Shown here in pieces: positions 60,340-64,000 of a stretch of 64,000 bases of DNA (positions are counted from its first letter, which is position 1; the number at the start of each line of letters is the position of its first letter). A model generated the notes under the pieces. It saw nothing but the letters and a program-made list of their open reading frames with translations. It did not search any database and had not been told where the DNA came from. The DNA is from WTFY01 sp011523795. Its GTDB lineage: Bacteria > Pseudomonadota > Gammaproteobacteria > UBA4575. The stretch lies in the NCBI GenBank assembly GCA_965207475.1, contig OZ242278.1, forward strand, positions 186,001-250,000. The letters run 5' to 3'. The translations under genes and the position numbers were made by a program.

Positions 60340-61731
60340 ATGGGTAACTCAACCAAGCAGGCAGTGATTCAGGAAGTGCCTGTCGTAGCGAAAACCGAGC
60401 TTGACAGAGATCCCAACAACCTGGGATCAAGCTTTATGTTTCCCCCTGATGTCATTGATGACATACATATCAAGTCGGAGCTGGGACGTTACCGCATGCG
60501 GGGATTTTCCTTGTTCAAAAAAATCCCGACGTGGGATGACCTGACGTTCTTACCAGGCACCCTGACCCGCTTCGTGATTGAGGGATATAGGGAAAAGTGC
60601 CTGACCAAGACAGTCATCGGGCCCCGCGCAAAACGGCCGCTGGAACTGGAAATACCTGTTTATATTACGGGCATGAGCTTTGGCGCACTCAGCTACGAGG
60701 CAAAAACTGCATTGGCGCGTGGGGCAACCATGGCGGGGTCTGCCACGTGTTCGGGTGAGGGTGGCATGATCCCGGATGAACGCCGGTATTCGGAAAAATG
60801 GTATTACCAGTGTATCCAGTCACGCTACGGGTTCAATCCCCATCATCTGCGGCTGGCTGATGCGGTGGAATTTTTTATTGGTCAGGGATGCAAGGTCGGT
60901 ATGGGCGGTCACCTGATGGGTCAGAAAGTGACGGATCAGGTAGCTGAAATGCGTTCACTGCCGTCAGGCATCGACCAGCGTTCACCGGCCCGGCATCCAG
61001 ACTGGCTGGGCCCGGATGATCTGGCATTGAAGATCCAGGAGGTTCGTGAGGCCACGAACTGGGAAATACCGATTCAGCTGAAACTGGGTGCAGCCCGTGT
61101 CTATGATGATGTCCGCATGGCCGTAAAGACAGATCCGGATTCCATCTACATAGACGGTATGGAGGGTGGCACCGGTGCTGGCCCGCATCTGGCAACAGAG
61201 GACACGGGAGTTCCCGGAATTGCGGCAATCCGGCAGGCACGCAAGGCAATTGACGATTTGGGCAAGACAGGTGAGATCTCTCTGGTCTATGCAGGAGGTA
61301 TCCGAAACGGCTCGGATATTGCAAAAGCACTGGCCTTGGGTGCTGATGCGATCGCAATCGGGCATGCATCCCTCATTGCACTGAACTGCAACAAGGATAT
61401 TCCTGAAGCGGACTTTCAAGGCGAAATGGGTGTTCGACCCGGCTATTGCTATCACTGTCACACTGGACGCTGTCCGGTGGGCATTGCCACGCAAGATCCT
61501 AAGCTGCGTGAACGGCTGAATCCGGACGAGGCTGCCGAACGTGTATACAATTTTTTGCATACCCTGGCTATCGAAACGCAGCTGTTTGCCAGAGCCTGTG
61601 CAAAAACAAACGTACATTCACTGGAACCGGAAGACCTGGCAGCATTGACCATGGAGGCTTCTGCCATGGCACAAGTGCCCTTGGCCGGTACGCAGTACAC
61701 TGTCGGTCGTCCAGACATGACAAGATATTGA
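60340..61731 (+). CDS. glxD: FMN-binding glutamate-synthase-family protein (GlxD/MgsC-like)
   Basis: This 463-residue protein is the FMN/iron-sulfur domain of the GlxBCD complex. The barrel has YITGMSFGALSYEAKTALAR, LGAARVYDDVRMAV, YIDGMEGGTGAGPHLATEDT and VYAGGIRNGSDIAKALALGA. The cysteines of CYHCHTGRCPVGIATQDPKL bind the Fe-S cluster. With GlxB and GlxC it is expected to catalyse a GOGAT-type amino transfer, possibly to make N-methylglutamate from methylamine; the substrate is inferred only from family knowledge. Confidence 0.9.
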   Translation: MGNSTKQAVIQEVPVVAKTELDRDPNNLGSSFMFPPDVIDDIHIKSELGRYRMRGFSLFKKIPTWDDLTFLPGTLTRFVIEGYREKCLTKTVIGPRAKRPLELEIPVYITGMSFGALSYEAKTALARGATMAGSATCSGEGGMIPDERRYSEKWYYQCIQSRYGFNPHHLRLADAVEFFIGQGCKVGMGGHLMGQKVTDQVAEMRSLPSGIDQRSPARHPDWLGPDDLALKIQEVREATNWEIPIQLKLGAARVYDDVRMAVKTDPDSIYIDGMEGGTGAGPHLATEDTGVPGIAAIRQARKAIDDLGKTGEISLVYAGGIRNGSDIAKALALGADAIAIGHASLIALNCNKDIPEADFQGEMGVRPGYCYHCHTGRCPVGIATQDPKLRERLNPDEAAERVYNFLHTLAIETQLFARACAKTNVHSLEPEDLAALTMEASAMAQVPLAGTQYTVGRPDMTRY

Positions 61732-61746
61732 AACAAGGGGTAAAGG

Positions 61747-62136
61747 ATGAGCGAGCAACACGATTTAGACCGGTTCCTGATTGAGGACGGTGTAAGCAGC
61801 GACCGGGAGAGAATGATCGGGCAGCATATCGGCTACCGGTATGACGCCAATCTCGTTCCAGACTTGAACCGTGTCACACCATTTCTTGAAAAATACATGG
61901 AAATTATGGGCTGGAAAGACCTGAACTGGCTTGAAGATGTTCATATGGGTTACGAAGAACAGCGCCCTGCAGTTTTTGATCGCAACATCAATGGCTGGGT
62001 TTCGATTCCGGAAAACATGAAACTGCCTGACAACCAGCAGGACCGTGACATGCTTGCACGGGAGCTGCTGGTAAAATTCCAGATGTCACCCAATCATCCG
62101 ATGGTTGACTTGATGAAGGCATACGCTAAATTCTGA
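61747..62136 (+). CDS. Unknown 129-residue protein in the glx/amt cluster
   Basis: This soluble protein lies 15 bases after glxD and 58 bases before the Amt gene, so it is very likely part of the operon. It is acidic with aromatic-rich middle segments (NRVTPFLEKYMEIMGWKDLN, HMGYEEQRPAVFDRNINGWV). It has no cysteines, signal peptide or membrane helix. I recognise no family. Its place suggests a small accessory subunit of the GlxBCD complex or a regulator of the channel. Confidence 0.7.
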   Translation: MSEQHDLDRFLIEDGVSSDRERMIGQHIGYRYDANLVPDLNRVTPFLEKYMEIMGWKDLNWLEDVHMGYEEQRPAVFDRNINGWVSIPENMKLPDNQQDRDMLARELLVKFQMSPNHPMVDLMKAYAKF

Positions 62137-62194
62137 AAGGGCATGTCGATATGTTGAACGTGCAAGGATAGCTAGAAAACAAGAGGAAACAGCT

Positions 62195-63601
62195 ATGACT
62201 GATGCATTGGGCTCGCTGACTGTCGTCTTTACCGAGTTTTATTACTGGGTAACGGTAGTCTTCATGTTTTTAATTCATGTGGGCTTCTGCATGTATGAAG
62301 TAGGGGCTTCGAGGCACAGGAACCACTTACATACCCTGATGAAGAACATCATGATCATACCCCTGGTCACGATTACCTTCTTTTTCTTTGGCTGGTGGAT
62401 TTATTTTGCATTTCCATACGGACCGGGGATCATGGGCGGTCTCCAGAGTGCAGCGCATGCAACTCCCTGGAGCGAGCTGATGGGCCCACACATGGGCGGA
62501 CCTCCTTTACAGGAATCACTCAGTGCGGACGACACCGCATTTTGGGCACGTATAAACGGTGTCTTCTGGGCCGCATTTTTGCTGTTCTCCTGGACCGCCG
62601 CATCCATCGTGTCAGGTGCCGTGATTGAACGGATCAAATCCGGCGGGTTTTGGATCCTGGCCATCCTCATCGGCTCCGTATTCTGGATTATCGATGCTGC
62701 CTGGGGCTGGCACTGGGATGGCTGGATGGTGCACAAGCTGGGCTACCATGATGCTTACGCGTCAGGCGTAATACATGCCATCGCAGGTGGCTTTGCTTTA
62801 GGCGTGCTGCTGGTCCTGGGCCCGAGGATAGGGAAATTCCGCAAAGACGGGTCACCACGCAGTATCAATCCGCATAACCCCTGGCTGGTATGCGTAGGGA
62901 TCTTTCTGATTTATACGGGCTTTTGGGGATTCTATGCAGCGTGCAATGTGCCGATCATAGATTTTTTTGGAAGCGACATGCTGGACGTGGATGGCAAAAC
63001 AATGTTTACCGCTACCAACATCTACCTGGGTCCGACCACATTGTCCGCAATCACCTTCAATTTCCTGATTGCCTTGTCAGGCGGCTTGCTGGGCGGATAC
63101 ATCTTTTCCAAGGGTGACCCGTTCTGGACGTTTTCCGGGGGCCTTGCAGGGCTCATTGCAGCTTCCGCGGGGAATGACCTGTACCACCCGATGCAGGCAT
63201 TTATCATCTCTATTGCCGGCGTGTTTGTCGCATACAAAATGCATCACTGGGTAGAGCGCAAGTTCAAGATCGATGATGCCGTAGGCGCAGTTGCAGTACA
63301 TGGGTATGCAGGATTCTTTGGAGTGGTTGTGTGCGGCTTTGTATTGTGGGGTTATCCCGCTTCGCCTTTTGAAGGATACGCAGCCATCACGCCATGGGGG
63401 CAATTTATTGGTGCTCTCATCATGTTTTTCGTTCTGGGATTTCTGCCCGGATTCATTGCGGCAAAGATACTTAAGGCAACGGGGTTGCTGCGTATCTCCA
63501 GAGAAGTCGAGCTGGCCGGCCTTGACCTCACTTTGGGCGTGGAAAACGAAGAGGCAGCCGTGGAACTGGAGAAGGCACTGGACGCAGAAGTGCGCAATTA
63601 G
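62195..63601 (+). CDS. amt: Ammonium transporter family protein (divergent Amt)
   Basis: This 468-residue inner-membrane channel has about eleven helices. The substrate-binding aspartate and first pore histidine are in DAYASGVIHAIAGG, where classical Amt has DFAGGTVVH, and the second histidine is in DDAVGAVAVHGYAGFFG. The start FYYWVTVVFMFLIHVGFCMY replaces the usual NTAWVLVSTALVFLMTPG. An unusual segment AFPYGPGIMGGLQSAAHATP and its loop lie between helices two and three. Transport of ammonium or of methylammonium is expected given the cluster. The C-terminus ends in an acidic helix (ENEEAAVELEKALDAEVRN). Confidence 0.85.
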   Translation: MTDALGSLTVVFTEFYYWVTVVFMFLIHVGFCMYEVGASRHRNHLHTLMKNIMIIPLVTITFFFFGWWIYFAFPYGPGIMGGLQSAAHATPWSELMGPHMGGPPLQESLSADDTAFWARINGVFWAAFLLFSWTAASIVSGAVIERIKSGGFWILAILIGSVFWIIDAAWGWHWDGWMVHKLGYHDAYASGVIHAIAGGFALGVLLVLGPRIGKFRKDGSPRSINPHNPWLVCVGIFLIYTGFWGFYAACNVPIIDFFGSDMLDVDGKTMFTATNIYLGPTTLSAITFNFLIALSGGLLGGYIFSKGDPFWTFSGGLAGLIAASAGNDLYHPMQAFIISIAGVFVAYKMHHWVERKFKIDDAVGAVAVHGYAGFFGVVVCGFVLWGYPASPFEGYAAITPWGQFIGALIMFFVLGFLPGFIAAKILKATGLLRISREVELAGLDLTLGVENEEAAVELEKALDAEVRN

Positions 63602-63648
63602 GCAACGACAGTATCAACAGACAATAATGACTACAGAGGGACTGGCTT

Positions 63649-63867
63649 ATGTCAACAGGTATGAAAAGCTTCGAAAATCTAGATCAGGCTGGGGCCATCT
63701 ATCCCATGGTGGGCATGGAAGGGGTACTCGCACTGGTTGGCATTGCAATTTGGATCATATGGCATTTCTGGCAAATCTGCATTGAAAACCGCGAGCATCG
63801 GAAAGACATTGAAAATGCCAAAACATGGCATGCGGAGCGGACGAAAAAGCTCTCAAAAAATGACTGA
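63649..63867 (+). CDS. Small single-span membrane protein after amt
   Basis: This 72-residue protein starts 47 bases after amt in the same direction and has one transmembrane helix (about residues 22-42, GMEGVLALVGIAIWIIWHFW). A basic cytoplasmic tail follows (NREHRKDIENAKTWHAERTK). No family is recognised. It may be a channel accessory or a separate small membrane protein; the order with amt supports a common transcript. Confidence 0.6.
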   Translation: MSTGMKSFENLDQAGAIYPMVGMEGVLALVGIAIWIIWHFWQICIENREHRKDIENAKTWHAERTKKLSKND

Positions 63868-63924
63868 GCAGAACCGCCTGCAGGTCAGCCAGCATAAGCA
63901 GGGCATCAATAAAAATCCTCGTAT

Positions 63925-64000
63925 ATGGAAATCAGGAAACTGACAAGCGGCTGTACGTCTCGAGATGAGATTCGCACGTTTCTGAGTTCACTGTCAGCAT
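63925..64000 (+). CDS. Possible start of another gene running off the window
   Basis: An ATG at 63925 opens a frame (MEIRKLTSGCTSRDEIRTFL) that stays open to the last base, 57 bases after the small membrane protein. It may be the next gene of the cluster, but only 25 residues are available and nothing is recognisable. An overlapping frame that ends at 63943 is the alternative. Confidence 0.3.
   Translation, partial: MEIRKLTSGCTSRDEIRTFLSSLSA

Noticed and set aside
60982..61617. 211-codon minus-strand frame opposite glxD
   Set aside because: The plus strand is a complete FMN/Fe-S GlxD protein; the antisense frame has no recognisable domain.
1..64000. CRISPR array, prophage, insertion sequence or rRNA operon
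   Set aside because: No regularly spaced repeats, structural phage genes, transposases or rRNA-like sequence were recognised.

Overview
The window is a piece of a proteobacterial chromosome, most probably from a free-living or host-associated marine-type gammaproteobacterium. This rests on the gene orders rne/rluC, yceD-rpmF-plsX-fabH and uvrC-pgsA-tRNA-Gly, all familiar from gammaproteobacteria, and on the gene content: Prc protease, RNase E, DusA, an MsrB, an ATP sulfurylase of the single-domain Sat type, and a GS-like/GlxBCD/Amt nitrogen cluster. Species cannot be named from the sequence. Coding density is high, with several convergent gene pairs separated by 0-9 bases, but at least two decayed genes are present. 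By eye, the left third is AT-richer than the right half, and one short stretch near 45.4-46.3 kb is clearly GC-richer than its surroundings.

Layout. 1-0.5 kb: 3' end of a dihydroorotase gene. 0.5-3.3 kb: a small membrane protein, a low-molecular-weight protein tyrosine phosphatase and rne (minus). 3.6-11.6 kb: a long plus-strand housekeeping run, rluC, sppA, yceD, rpmF, plsX, fabH, a family-5 uracil-DNA glycosylase, uvrC and pgsA, ending in tRNA-Gly(GCC). 12-15.2 kb: a HAD phosphatase, a fused transporter/acyltransferase-like protein and a 2Fe-2S ferredoxin, followed by a dps pseudogene that is easily missed. 15.9-17.8 kb: divergent DUF2182 and DUF1326 genes plus a DUF2892 protein, a cysteine-rich presumed thiol/metal module. 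18-25.4 kb: secreted and envelope genes, sat, a GlcG-like protein, msrB, a CbiX-like chelatase, a metallo-beta-lactamase-fold hydrolase, mug and dsbB. 25.5-32.3 kb: metX-like acyltransferase, gltA, mobB/mobA, DUF1244, moeB/thiF-like, a MazG-like pyrophosphohydrolase and a TraB-family protein. 32.3-44.7 kb: prc, SnoaL-like, aminotransferase, NorD/CbbO-like VWA protein with a membrane J-protein, EamA transporter, decayed DUF2237, TlpA-like, isocitrate-lyase-family enzyme, DASS transporter and moaA. 44.8-45.0 kb: tRNA-Cys and tRNA-Leu. 45-47.8 kb: a sparse, probably acquired region with an alpha/beta hydrolase and a leader-like structure with a terminator ahead of fur. 48.4-55.5 kb: cytochrome P450, ABC exporter, M17 aminopeptidase, dusA and a TIGR04282/TIGR04283 pair. 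55.7-63.9 kb: a one-direction nitrogen cluster (FAD oxidoreductase, glutamine-synthetase-like ligase, GlxB, GlxC, GlxD, an unknown 129-aa protein, Amt-family channel, a 72-aa membrane protein).

How the genes work together. The left block covers phospholipid and fatty-acid initiation (plsX, fabH, pgsA), RNA processing (rne, rluC, dusA) and DNA repair (udgB, uvrC, mug). Molybdenum-cofactor genes (mobA, mobB, a moeB-like gene, moaA) are dispersed. The right-hand cluster looks like a unit for taking up ammonium or a small amine, ligating it to glutamate, moving the nitrogen through an N-methylglutamate-synthase-like GlxBCD complex and oxidising the product with an FAD enzyme. Its substrate is not determined by the sequence, and it carries two small unknown proteins. 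This is the best candidate for an incompletely described system here. No CRISPR array, phage, insertion sequence, rRNA or integrase was found.
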